NCBI RefSeq assembly: GCF_025465275.1
Contig: NZ_JAODNK010000084.1
Coordinates: 1 to 64,000 of the forward strand
Direction: 5' to 3'
Origin: Nocardia sp.
GTDB taxonomy: Bacteria > Actinomycetota > Actinomycetes > Mycobacteriales > Mycobacteriaceae
DNA length: 64,000 nucleotides
The first letter of the stretch is position 1, and every line of letters begins with the position of its first letter. The notes beneath the pieces are model-generated. The model was not told the origin of the DNA. It saw only the letters and a list, made by a program, of their open reading frames with translations, and did no database searches. Positions 23,939 through 32,055 of this stretch are shown piece by piece. The position numbers were made by a program, and so were the translations under genes.

Positions 23939-24367
23939 TCAGCCGTGCAGGTATCGCACCAGGTGCTCGCGTTCCTCTTCCAGTTCTGAGATCTGGCTCT
24001 TCACCACGTCCCCGATGCTGACAATGCCGACCATGCGCCCCTCGCTGAGCACTGGCAGGTGCCGGATCCGATGTTCCGTCATCGTGGCATTGAGTGTTTC
24101 GACCTGATCCTCGGGTGAGCAGGTGTGCACGGCCGCGGTCATGATGTCCGACACCGGTGCATCCAATAGCTCGGCCCCTCTGCTGTGCAGTCGCCGCACA
24201 ATGTCGCGCTCGGAGGCGATGCCGGACATGAGCACTCCGTCCGGCGACACCACCACCGCGCCGACATTGTGCGCGTTGAGCACTCGTAGCAGTTCACGCA
24301 CTGTGGCATCGGGTGCAATCGTGACCACGCCCGGCCCTTTACGGCGCAGAATCTCCGAAATCCGCAT
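23939..24367 (-). CDS. Two-CBS-domain protein
   Basis: A 142-residue protein formed almost entirely of a Bateman pair of CBS domains: MRISEILRR, then VTIAPDATVRELLRVLNAHNVGAVVV and SGIASERDIVRRL for the first, and MTAAVHTCSPEDQVETLNATMTEHRIRHLPV with GIVSIGDVVKSQISELE for the second. Such proteins bind adenine nucleotides and are used as energy or redox sensors; partner enzymes are not obvious here. ATG 24367 is preferred because the conserved domain begins at the first residue. The gene is convergent with hxlR and lies 88 bp downstream of the flavoprotein gene on the same strand. Confidence 0.88.
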   Translation of the reverse strand: MRISEILRRKGPGVVTIAPDATVRELLRVLNAHNVGAVVVSPDGVLMSGIASERDIVRRLHSRGAELLDAPVSDIMTAAVHTCSPEDQVETLNATMTEHRIRHLPVLSEGRMVGIVSIGDVVKSQISELEEEREHLVRYLHG

Positions 24368-24455
24368 ACGTCCACCGCCCATTTGCTCGGATATCGATGC
24401 CTCTCAGGATGGCGTGTTTGCGGGCCGGTGAACAGCAACGATTACGCGCCGATAC

Positions 24456-25829
24456 CTAACCTGCAGCGAGTGCATCGAGGGCGGCCTCGATGGCTCGGTG
24501 GAAGGTCGGGTAGGCGAAAATCAGCTGGCGCAACGTACTGGTCGGCACCTCGGCGTGCACGGCGACACTCAATGCACTGAGCACCTCACCGCCCTGCGGT
24601 CCCACGGAAGTCGCGCCGACGAGCACACCCCGGTCGGCATCCTCGATGAGTTTGATGAATCCCTCGTTGCCCACCTTGTGAATCCAGCCGCGGACCGAGG
24701 TGGGAACCTCCGTGCTCGCGGTGCGCACGTTCAGACCGGCGGCGCGCGCCTGCGCCTCGGTGAGGCCGACCGCGCCGACCTCCGGGTCGGTGAACGTCAC
24801 GCGCGGGACGGCTCGATACTGCGCGATTTCGTCGGAGGAGTCGAGAATGTCCTGCGCGGCGATGCGCGCCTGGTACATGGACATATGCGTGAAGGCCCCT
24901 TGACCTGTTACATCGCCGATGGCCCAGACGCCGTCGGCGACGCGCATGCGCTCATCGACCGGGAGGGTCTTCGCGGTTTCGTCCAGCCCCAGCACGCCGA
25001 TTCCCAACGCCGACAGGTCTGTTCGACGACCCGTGGCGATGAGCAGCTGCTCGGCTTGCACCGACTGCCCGTTGTCGAGTTCGACGGTGAAGTTTGCGCC
25101 GTCGTGCGCCACGCTTGCAGCGTGTGCACCCTTGCGCACTGTGATGCCTTCGGTCGCAAAGACCTTCGCCAGCAGGTCACCGGCTTCGGGTTCGTCCTGC
25201 GGCAGCAGCCGGCGCGGCACGATGACGGTGACTTCCACTCCGAAGCGCGCGAACAGTTGCGCGAATTCCGCACCCACCGGTCCGCCGCCGAGCACGATCA
25301 GCGACCGCGGCACCTCGGTCGCGGTGACGGCTTCGCGATTGGTCCAGTAGGGCGTGCCCTCGAGGCCGGGCAGCGGTGGAATGGCCGGAGCGGTACCCGG
25401 ATTGAGCACAATCCGGGTGGCCTGGAACACGCGTTCTCCCCCGGCGGTCGCCACGGTCACCGCACCCGGCGCGGAGATCCGCCCCCACCCGCGCACGAAG
25501 CTGCCGCCGGCCTTCTCGAACCGCTCGACCGCGACCGTGTCGTCCCAGTTGTCGGTCGCCTCGTCGCGAATCCGCGCCGCCACCGGCGTCCAATCCGGCG
25601 TCACCGTCGCCGAACCCGCCAGCGCGTCGACCCGTCGCGCTTCCTGCAGCACCCCGGCCGCGCGCACCATCATCTTCGTCGGTATGCACGCGTAATACGG
25701 GCATTCACCCCCGAGTAACCGCCCCTCCACCCCGACCACCGTCAATCCGGCCTGAGCCAATCGTGTCGCGACATCCTCACCGCCCGGTCCCATTCCGACC
25801 ACCACGGCATCCACGACTTCAGCAGGCAT
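24456..25829 (-). CDS. Pyridine nucleotide-disulfide oxidoreductase (dihydrolipoamide dehydrogenase / mercuric reductase-like)
   Basis: A 457-residue FAD enzyme. Residues 6-37 give the FAD-binding VVGMGPGGEDVATRLAQ motif. The redox-active disulfide is C43 and C48 in GGECPYYACIPTK, the class I C-x4-C spacing. LIVLGGGPVGAEFAQ is the NAD(P)H site, and LLIATGRRTDL and WAIGDVTGQGAFTHM complete the fold. The dimer domain ends with FAYPTFHRAIEAAL, where true dihydrolipoamide dehydrogenases carry a His-Pro-Thr-x-x-E segment, so lipoamide may not be the substrate. No mer genes or cysteine pair at the C-terminus are present, so mercuric reduction is not implied. Start ATG at 25829. Confidence 0.88.
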   Translation of the reverse strand: MPAEVVDAVVVGMGPGGEDVATRLAQAGLTVVGVEGRLLGGECPYYACIPTKMMVRAAGVLQEARRVDALAGSATVTPDWTPVAARIRDEATDNWDDTVAVERFEKAGGSFVRGWGRISAPGAVTVATAGGERVFQATRIVLNPGTAPAIPPLPGLEGTPYWTNREAVTATEVPRSLIVLGGGPVGAEFAQLFARFGVEVTVIVPRRLLPQDEPEAGDLLAKVFATEGITVRKGAHAASVAHDGANFTVELDNGQSVQAEQLLIATGRRTDLSALGIGVLGLDETAKTLPVDERMRVADGVWAIGDVTGQGAFTHMSMYQARIAAQDILDSSDEIAQYRAVPRVTFTDPEVGAVGLTEAQARAAGLNVRTASTEVPTSVRGWIHKVGNEGFIKLIEDADRGVLVGATSVGPQGGEVLSALSVAVHAEVPTSTLRQLIFAYPTFHRAIEAALDALAAG

Positions 25830-25891
25830 TCCTTGCTTCCTTTGCTCGACAGGACTTCACACCACGGACGGAACTACCCAACCAGCATGGC

Positions 25892-26149
25892 GTGACACCG
25901 CCCGCAATTGCCGATCCGGACCGGCACGTTCCGAAAATTTCACAACTGTCCACGCTGGGCGCGGGTGGGCCGGCAATCCGATTCCACGCCATCGCACTCG
26001 TCGCGATCGTCCGCAGCATCACGGCCCCCGAGATTCGCGCGCAAGCCGAAGCCGATCCCGGCCGCGTGTCAGAGCTGATCGAGGACTGGCTCGACGCCGC
26101 GGTCGGCTATGCCGATCGGTCCGGCGTGGAAGGTCCGACGAGGCCCTGA
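25892..26149 (+). pseudogene. Possible regulator remnant or short hypothetical ORF in a 390-bp gap
   Basis: The gap 25830-26220 holds no clear full gene. One frame from a GTG at 25892 gives 85 residues with a helix-like C-terminal part (FHAIALVAIVRSITAPEIRAQAEADPGRVSELIEDWLDAA) that resembles the end of a TetR-type ligand-binding domain. No DNA-binding half precedes it, and upstream sequence in the frame is Pro/His/Arg-rich. It may be the decayed tail of a former regulator of the flavoprotein gene. Low confidence that it is expressed. Confidence 0.3.
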
Positions 26150-26220
26150 TTCCTCGACGCGCGGACGGGTTCTGGCGAACCTGCCACCGGCACCCATAGC
26201 GAACCCGTACCATCCGGTGC

Positions 26221-26631
26221 GTGGTCGATGCCAAGCGTCCCGCCGCGCTGCGGGTTCTCGTCTACAGCAATGATGCCGATACTCGGAGCCAGGTCATGCT
26301 GGCTCTCGGTAGACGGCCGCATCCGGATCTGCCGCCCATCGAATATGTCGAAGTGGCTACCGGCGCTGTGGTTTTGGAGCATATGGATGCTCATAAGCTG
26401 GACTTGGCGATCCTGGACGGCGAATCCGCGCCGACGGGTGGGCTGGGCCTGGCCAAGCAGCTCAAGGATGAAATCGACAACTGCCCGCCGATTGTGGTGC
26501 TCACCGGTCGCCCCGATGATGCCTGGCTGGCGAACTGGTCGCGGGCCGATGCGGCTGTGTCGCATCCGCTGGATCCGATCCGGTTGACCGACGCCGTGCT
26601 CGGCGTACTGCGGAACCGTTCCGCGGCCTGA
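26221..26631 (+). CDS. Receiver-only response regulator next to nuo
   Basis: A 136-residue single receiver domain without an output domain. The phosphoacceptor is D66 in LAILDGESAP and the switch Thr is T95 in VVLTGRP. Two features differ from canonical receivers: the first acidic pair is N17-D18, and the conserved Lys-Pro on strand 5 is H115-Pro (SHPLDP), so phosphorylation chemistry may be altered. In M. tuberculosis an orphan receiver of this kind (Rv3143) lies near the start of the nuo operon, and the arrangement is the same here. The GTG start at 26221 is 267 bp ahead of nuoA, so it may have a separate transcript. No histidine kinase is nearby. Confidence 0.85.
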   Translation: MVDAKRPAALRVLVYSNDADTRSQVMLALGRRPHPDLPPIEYVEVATGAVVLEHMDAHKLDLAILDGESAPTGGLGLAKQLKDEIDNCPPIVVLTGRPDDAWLANWSRADAAVSHPLDPIRLTDAVLGVLRNRSAA

Positions 26632-26757
26632 GCTCTCCCCTCCCCGGGACCAGGGGATATCTGTGTCACGTGACATTCGCGATTCCGTCGAATCGGTCAT
26701 GAAAGACCGTTCCGAATTGAATCAAACGGCCTCGCGAAACGTCATGTATCTTGTCGC

Positions 26758-26785
26758 GTGAGTTGTAGGCTGTGCCCTAGCTCAC
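26758..26785. promoter_or_regulatory. Inverted repeat in the nuo leader region
   Basis: GTGAG (26758-26762) pairs with CTCAC (26781-26785) and inner TAGG (26766-26769) with CCTA (26776-26779). It lies in the 266-bp region between the receiver gene and nuoA that must carry the nuo promoter. No confident -35/-10 pair was found. Confidence 0.35.
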
Positions 26786-26897
26786 ACGAGCCTGGCTGAC
26801 GGTATCAATCGCCGCCACGCCCGATCTCCGAAAATCCGGGCCGCCCGGGGCGTCATCGCCCCTGCGCAAGGTTGCAACCAGGAGGGGTAGTGCTGTT

Positions 26898-27278
26898 GTG
26901 AATATCGAGGTGCCGACGCTTGTCCTCGGCGCGGTTGCCGCCGCGTTCGGGGTGTTCTCCGTATTTCTGGCGGCCTTGGTGGGCCCCAAACGCTATAACC
27001 GCGCCAAGCTCGAACCGTACGAGTGCGGTATCGAGCCGACGCCGCATGCCGTCGGCGGTGGCCCGGGAAACAGTGGTGGACAACGCTTTCCGGTGAAGTA
27101 CTACCTCACCGCAATGCTGTTCATCATTTTCGACATCGAGATCGTGTTCCTTTATCCGTGGGCTGTGCACTTCGATTCGCTCGGCCTGTTCGGGCTGGCG
27201 GCGATGGCGCTGTTCGTCTTCAACGTGTCGGTGGCCTATGCCTACGAGTGGAGGCGAGGCGGACTCAGCTGGGACTGA
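26898..27278 (+). CDS. nuoA: NADH-quinone oxidoreductase subunit A
   Basis: A 126-residue, three-helix subunit of the complex I membrane arm. The conserved loop after the first helix is AKLEPYECGIEPT, with the ECG cysteine that marks the quinone-tunnel region. RFPVKYYLTAMLFIIFDIEIVFLYPWA is the most conserved segment. The GTG at 26898 is used; GGAGGGG lies about ten bases upstream, and the nearer GTG runs straight into a stop. It opens the nuoA-N operon and is the only gene with a sizeable gap (74 bp) to its successor, which contains a hairpin. Confidence 0.97.
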   Translation: MNIEVPTLVLGAVAAAFGVFSVFLAALVGPKRYNRAKLEPYECGIEPTPHAVGGGPGNSGGQRFPVKYYLTAMLFIIFDIEIVFLYPWAVHFDSLGLFGLAAMALFVFNVSVAYAYEWRRGGLSWD

Positions 27279-27305
27279 GTGGCGTACAGGGGATTCCAAA
27301 CATTG

Positions 27306-27326
27306 CACCCCGCCCTGTGCGGGGTG
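27306..27326 (+). promoter_or_regulatory. Hairpin between nuoA and nuoB
   Basis: CACCCCGC (27306-27313) and GCGGGGTG (27319-27326) form a perfect 8-bp stem with a CCTGT loop, followed by TTTCG. It stands in the only real intergenic gap of the operon. It could be an attenuator or an mRNA processing or stabilising element that changes the nuoA to nuoB-N ratio. Confidence 0.55.
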
Positions 27327-27352
27327 TTTCGATCCGGGAGATGTAGTTCGAC

Positions 27353-27907
27353 ATGGGTCTCGAGGAGAAACTGCCCAGCGGATTCCTGCTGAGCACGGTG
27401 GAAGATTTCGCGGGCTATCTGCGCAAGAGTTCGCTCTGGCCCGCCACATTCGGCTTGGCATGCTGCGCCATCGAGATGATGGCCACCGGCGGTGGGCGAT
27501 TCGATATCGCGCGCTTCGGCATGGAGGCGTTCCGCGCCTCGCCGCGCCAGGCCGATCTGATGATCGTCGCCGGACGGGTGAGCCAGAAGATGGCCCCCGT
27601 CCTGCGCCAGGTCTACGACCAGATGACCGAACCCAAATGGGTGCTGGCCATGGGTGTTTGCGCATCCTCGGGCGGCATGTTCAACAACTATGCCGTCGTG
27701 CAGGGTGTCGATCACATCGTGCCGGTGGACATCTATCTGCCCGGCTGCCCGCCGCGGCCGGAGATGCTGTTGAACGCGATCCTGAAGCTGCACGAGAAGA
27801 TTCAGGAGATGCCGCTCGGTGTCAATCGCGAGGAAGCCGTGCGGGCCGCCGAGGCCGCCGCGCTCGCCAGCCCCACGACCATACAGATGAAGGGGCTGTT
27901 GCGATGA
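27353..27907 (+). CDS. nuoB: NADH-quinone oxidoreductase subunit B
   Basis: A 184-residue subunit that holds cluster N2, the last iron-sulfur centre before quinone. The tandem cysteines are in GLACCAIEMM, with further ligands in GVCASSGGMF and YLPGCPPRPE. All four are present. The protein sits at the junction of peripheral and membrane arms. Its stop overlaps the nuoC start by four bases (ATGA). After the 74-bp hairpin-containing gap, GGGAG provides a plausible ribosome site. Confidence 0.97.
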   Translation: MGLEEKLPSGFLLSTVEDFAGYLRKSSLWPATFGLACCAIEMMATGGGRFDIARFGMEAFRASPRQADLMIVAGRVSQKMAPVLRQVYDQMTEPKWVLAMGVCASSGGMFNNYAVVQGVDHIVPVDIYLPGCPPRPEMLLNAILKLHEKIQEMPLGVNREEAVRAAEAAALASPTTIQMKGLLR

Positions 27908-28701
27908 GCTTCGATTCACCGACCGATACGGAGAGCCCCCCGGAGGAGGCCGCGGTGCTACCCGCCGAGTCGAATCAGGATGCTGAGTCCACTCCAGATG
28001 AAACCGAGACTGCCGCAACGGAACCCGGACAGGCGCCGGCCGACGAGGTGATCGGCACGCGGCAGGGCATGTTCGGCGTCTCCGGCACGGGCGACACCTC
28101 CGGCTACGGCCGTCTGGTCCGCACGGTCAGCCTGCCCGGCGGCAGCGCACCGCCGTACGGCGGCTACTTCGACGATCTGGTGACGGCACTGAGTCGTGCG
28201 CTCGAGGGCGCCGGCATCGCGTTCGCGGATGTCATCGAGAAGATCGTGGTCTTCCGCGGCGAGCTCACCCTGCACGTGCACCGCGCGCACCTGCCTGTTG
28301 TCGCAAAGACGTTGCGCGACAGCGAGGCTCTGCGTTTCGAGCTCTGCCTCGGTGTGAACGGCGCGCACTTCCCGGAGGACGCCGGCCGCGAACTGCATGC
28401 GGTCTATCACCTGAACTCCATCACCCACAATCACCGGGTGCGCCTGGAGGTTTCGGTCTCCGACGCGGATCCGCATCTCCCCTCGCTGTATTCCGTGTAT
28501 CCGACCACGGATTGGCACGAGCGCGAGACCTATGACTTCTTCGGCATCCTGTTCGACGGTCACCCCTCGCTGACCCGAATCTCGATGCCGGACGACTGGC
28601 GCGGTCACCCCCAGCGCAAGGATTACCCGCTCGGCGGGATCCCGGTCGAATACAAGGGTGCGCGTATCCCGCCGCCCGACGAGCGGAGGGCGTACCACTG
28701 A
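27904..28701 (+). CDS. nuoC: NADH-quinone oxidoreductase subunit C
   Basis: A 265-residue subunit of the hydrophilic arm (30-kDa type). The first roughly 60 residues are acidic and Pro/Glu/Thr-rich with no clear fold, a common actinobacterial extension. The family core follows, with VVFRGELTLHV, then HLNSITHNHRVRLEVSV and the signature YPTTDWHERETYDFFGILFDGHP near the end. The C-terminus ends in a Pro-rich stretch. It is not fused to nuoD, whose ATG overlaps its stop by one base (TGATG). Confidence 0.96.
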   Translation: MSFDSPTDTESPPEEAAVLPAESNQDAESTPDETETAATEPGQAPADEVIGTRQGMFGVSGTGDTSGYGRLVRTVSLPGGSAPPYGGYFDDLVTALSRALEGAGIAFADVIEKIVVFRGELTLHVHRAHLPVVAKTLRDSEALRFELCLGVNGAHFPEDAGRELHAVYHLNSITHNHRVRLEVSVSDADPHLPSLYSVYPTTDWHERETYDFFGILFDGHPSLTRISMPDDWRGHPQRKDYPLGGIPVEYKGARIPPPDERRAYH

Positions 28702-30050
28702 TGAACGACACAGATGTGTTCGAAGACCAGCAGGACCAGTCTCATCCGGAGCCCCCGAAGCGCCCCGAGCGCACGATCACCGTCGGCGGCAATGACTGGG
28801 ACGAAATCTCCGCGGCGCTGGACGGCGCCGCCGAGGAACGCATAGTCGTGAATATGGGACCGCAGCACCCCTCCACACACGGGGTGCTACGCCTGATTCT
28901 GGAGATCGAGGGCGAGACCGTCACCGAGGCCCGCTGCGGCATCGGCTATCTGCATACCGGTATCGAGAAGAATCTCGAATACCGCAGCTGGGTGCAGGGC
29001 GTCACCTTCGTCACCCGCATGGACTATCTGTCGCCGTTCTTCAATGAGACGGCGTACTGCCTGGGTGTGGAGAAGCTCCTCGACATTACCGACGATATTC
29101 CCGAACGCGCCAGTGTCATCCGCGTGATGCTCATGGAGCTCAATCGCATCTCCTCGCACCTGGTCGCGCTGGCGACCGGAGGCATGGAGCTGGGTGCGCT
29201 GACGCCGATGCTCTTCGGATTCCGCGAGCGGGAACTCATTCTCGATGTGTTCGAGAACATCACCGGCCTGCGCATGAACCATGCCTACATCCGGCCCGGC
29301 GGAATCTCCCAGGACCTGCCCGAGGATGGTGTCGCCAAGGTGCGCGAGCTCCTCGAGCTGTTGCCGAAGCGCCTGCGGGATATGGAACTTCTCCTCAATG
29401 AGAATCCCATCTGGAAGGCCCGCACCCGTAATGTCGGGATTCTGGATCTGACCGGCTGTATGGCGCTGGGCATCACCGGTCCGATGCTGCGCTCGACGGG
29501 TCTGCCCCACGATCTGCGCAAGTCCCAGCCGTACTGCGGTTACGAGACCTACGAATTCGATGTCATGGTCGATACCGGCTGCGACTGCTACGGCCGCTAC
29601 CTCATCCGGGTGAACGAGATGAAGGAGTCGCTCAAGATCGTCGAGCAGTGTCTGGACCGGCTGCGACCGGGCCCGATCATGGTGGCGGACAAGAAAATTG
29701 CCTGGCCCGCGGACTTGGAGCTCGGCCCGGACGGTCTCGGCAACTCCCCCAAGCACATCTCCAAGATCATGGGCACCTCCATGGAATCGCTTATCCACCA
29801 CTTCAAACTGGTGACCGAGGGTATGCGGGTTCCTCCCGGTCAGGTGTACGTGGCGGTCGAGTCGCCGCGCGGTGAGCTGGGTGTGCACATGGTGAGCGAC
29901 GGCGGCACCCGGCCGTATCGGGTGCACTACCGCGACCCCTCGTTCACGAACCTGCAAGCGGTGGCGGCAATGTGCGAGGGCGGTCTGCTCGCCGATGTCA
30001 TCGCCTCGGTGGCCAGTATCGATCCGGTGATGGGCGGGGTGGACCGATGA
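28701..30050 (+). CDS. nuoD: NADH-quinone oxidoreductase subunit D
   Basis: A 449-residue subunit (49-kDa type), descended from the hydrogenase large subunit, that forms the quinone pocket with NuoB. The quinone-site histidines are in NMGPQHPSTHGVLR, and GYLHTGIEKNLEYR, RVMLMELNRISSHL and SPRGELGVHMVSDG are fully conserved. The hydrogenase nickel ligands are absent as expected. About 45 residues of charged N-terminal extension precede the core. It overlaps nuoC by one and nuoE by four bases. Confidence 0.97.
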   Translation: MNDTDVFEDQQDQSHPEPPKRPERTITVGGNDWDEISAALDGAAEERIVVNMGPQHPSTHGVLRLILEIEGETVTEARCGIGYLHTGIEKNLEYRSWVQGVTFVTRMDYLSPFFNETAYCLGVEKLLDITDDIPERASVIRVMLMELNRISSHLVALATGGMELGALTPMLFGFRERELILDVFENITGLRMNHAYIRPGGISQDLPEDGVAKVRELLELLPKRLRDMELLLNENPIWKARTRNVGILDLTGCMALGITGPMLRSTGLPHDLRKSQPYCGYETYEFDVMVDTGCDCYGRYLIRVNEMKESLKIVEQCLDRLRPGPIMVADKKIAWPADLELGPDGLGNSPKHISKIMGTSMESLIHHFKLVTEGMRVPPGQVYVAVESPRGELGVHMVSDGGTRPYRVHYRDPSFTNLQAVAAMCEGGLLADVIASVASIDPVMGGVDR

Positions 30051-30742
30051 CAGAGATTCTGCTGAACCTGACCGTGCGCCCCATTCCGTATCCGCAGGAG
30101 GTGCACGACCGCCTGCAATTGGAGGCGAAGGAGATCATCGAGCGCTATCCGCATCCGCGCTCGGCACTGCTGCCGCTTTTGCATCTGGTGCAATCGGTGG
30201 AGAGCTATGTCTCCGGCACCGGCATCGAATTCTGCGCCGAGCAGCTGGGATTGACCGATGCCGAGGTGACCGCGGTGGCCACCTTCTACTCCATGTACCG
30301 GCGCAGCCGCACCGGCGACTTCCACGTCGGCGTGTGCACGAACACGCTGTGCGCGGTCATGGGCGGCGACCAGATCATGTCGGAATTGAAGCAGCACTTG
30401 GGCATAGGGCATGGGGAGACGACTGCCGACGGCGCGGTCACCCTCGAGCACATCGAGTGCAATGCGGCCTGCGACTTTGCCCCGGTGATCATGGTCAATT
30501 GGGAGTTCCTCGACAACCAGACGCCGGAATCGGCACGGGAACTGGTGGATTCGCTGCGCGGCGGTGATCCGGTGACCGGCTCGCGCAGTGGCATTCCGCT
30601 CTGCAATTTCCGGGATACCGCGCGCATTCTCGCGGGCTACCCGGATGCGCGCCCGGGAGCGACGGACGGTGTGGCCGGTCCGGCCACGCTCGCGGGTCTG
30701 CATGCGGCCGAGCAGGATTCGACGGACGGAGGCACCAAGTGA
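30047..30742 (+). CDS. nuoE: NADH-quinone oxidoreductase subunit E
   Basis: A 231-residue thioredoxin-like subunit that carries the off-path [2Fe-2S] cluster N1a. Its ligands appear as CTNTLCAVMGG and ECNAACDFAPV. The N-terminal helical half has LLPLLHLVQSVE and FYSMYRRSRTG. About 50 residues past the cluster domain (from FRDTARILAGYPD) form an actinobacterial C-terminal extension. The ATG at 30047 overlaps the nuoD stop (ATGA), and its own TGA overlaps the nuoF GTG (GTGA). Confidence 0.95.
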   Translation: MTEILLNLTVRPIPYPQEVHDRLQLEAKEIIERYPHPRSALLPLLHLVQSVESYVSGTGIEFCAEQLGLTDAEVTAVATFYSMYRRSRTGDFHVGVCTNTLCAVMGGDQIMSELKQHLGIGHGETTADGAVTLEHIECNAACDFAPVIMVNWEFLDNQTPESARELVDSLRGGDPVTGSRSGIPLCNFRDTARILAGYPDARPGATDGVAGPATLAGLHAAEQDSTDGGTK

Positions 30743-32055
30743 CCACGCTGACCCCGGTCCTCTCGAAGCACTGGGCCGAGCCCGATTCCTGGTCGCTGCC
30801 CTCCTACCGCCGGCAGGGCGGCTATCGCGCGCTCCCGAAGGCGCTGCGTATGCAGCCCGACGAGGTGATCGCCACCGTCAAGGACTCCGGTCTGCGTGGT
30901 CGCGGCGGCGCGGGCTTCCCCACCGGTATGAAGTGGGGTTTCATCCCGCAGGGCCCCGGCCCAGATGGCATTACCAAGCCGCACTATCTGGTGGTCAATG
31001 CCGATGAGTCGGAACCGGGTACCTGCAAGGACATTCCGCTCATGCTGGCGACCCCGCACACCCTGATCGAGGGTGTGATCATCGCGGCGTACGCCATTCG
31101 CGCCTCGCACGCCTTCATCTATGTGCGCGGCGAGGTGATTCCGGTCCTGCGCCGGCTGCAGGCTGCCGTCGAACAGGCTTATACCGCAGGCTATCTCGGC
31201 CAGAACATCCAGGGCTCCGGCTACGACCTGGAGGTCGTGGTGCACGCCGGCGCCGGTGCGTACATCTGCGGTGAGGAGACCGCACTCCTGGATTCCCTCG
31301 AGGGCCGCCGCGGTCAGCCGCGCCTGCGTCCCCCGTTCCCCGCCGTCGCGGGCCTCTACGCCTGCCCGACCGTGGTCAACAATGTGGAATCCATTGCCTC
31401 CGTGCCGGCGATCATCGCCAATGGTGTGGAGTGGTTCCGGTCCTTCGGCACCGAGAAGTCGCCGGGCTTCACGCTGTACTCGCTCTCCGGTCACGTGACG
31501 CGACCGGGGCAATATGAAGCACCCCTCGGAATCACCCTGCGGGAGTTGCTGAAACACGCGGGCGGCGTCCGCGCGGGGCACACCCTCAAGTTCTGGACCC
31601 CGGGCGGTTCCTCCACTCCGATCTTCACCGCGGAGCACCTCGATGTCGCGCTCGACTACGAGGGCGTCACCGCCGCCGGATCCATGCTGGGCACCAAGGC
31701 CTTGCAGATCTTCGACGACACCACCTGTGTGGTGCGCGCCGTGCTGCGCTGGACCGAGTTCTACGCCCACGAATCCTGCGGCAAGTGCACTCCCTGCCGC
31801 GAGGGTACGTACTGGCTGGTCCAGCTGCTGGAACGGCTGGAGAAGGGTCAGGGTGACGAAACCGATCTGGACAAGCTGCTGGACATTGCCGACAACATCA
31901 ACGGCAAGTCCTTCTGCGCTCTCGGTGATGGCGCGGCGAGCCCGATCTTCTCCTCCCTGAAGTACTTCCGCGACGAGTACGTCGAGCATCTGCGCCTCGG
32001 CGCGTGCCCGTTCGACCCGGCCCGGTCCACCGTCTGGGCTGAAGGAGCGCGATGA
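30739..32055 (+). CDS. nuoF: NADH-quinone oxidoreductase subunit F
   Basis: A 438-residue flavoprotein that accepts electrons from NADH through FMN and passes them to cluster N3. The nucleotide-binding stretch is GLRGRGGAGFPTGMKW, with VVNADESEPGTCKD and GAGAYICGEETALLDSLEG following. The N3 cysteines are in ESCGKCTPCREGT, with a fourth in FCALGDGAASP. All key elements are intact. The GTG start at 30739 overlaps the nuoE stop. Confidence 0.97.
   Translation: MTTLTPVLSKHWAEPDSWSLPSYRRQGGYRALPKALRMQPDEVIATVKDSGLRGRGGAGFPTGMKWGFIPQGPGPDGITKPHYLVVNADESEPGTCKDIPLMLATPHTLIEGVIIAAYAIRASHAFIYVRGEVIPVLRRLQAAVEQAYTAGYLGQNIQGSGYDLEVVVHAGAGAYICGEETALLDSLEGRRGQPRLRPPFPAVAGLYACPTVVNNVESIASVPAIIANGVEWFRSFGTEKSPGFTLYSLSGHVTRPGQYEAPLGITLRELLKHAGGVRAGHTLKFWTPGGSSTPIFTAEHLDVALDYEGVTAAGSMLGTKALQIFDDTTCVVRAVLRWTEFYAHESCGKCTPCREGTYWLVQLLERLEKGQGDETDLDKLLDIADNINGKSFCALGDGAASPIFSSLKYFRDEYVEHLRLGACPFDPARSTVWAEGAR

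Noticed and set aside
24456..25829. Mercuric reductase assignment for the disulfide flavoprotein
   Set aside because: No merR, merT or C-terminal cysteine pair is present; the C-x4-C motif alone is common to many class I disulfide oxidoreductases.
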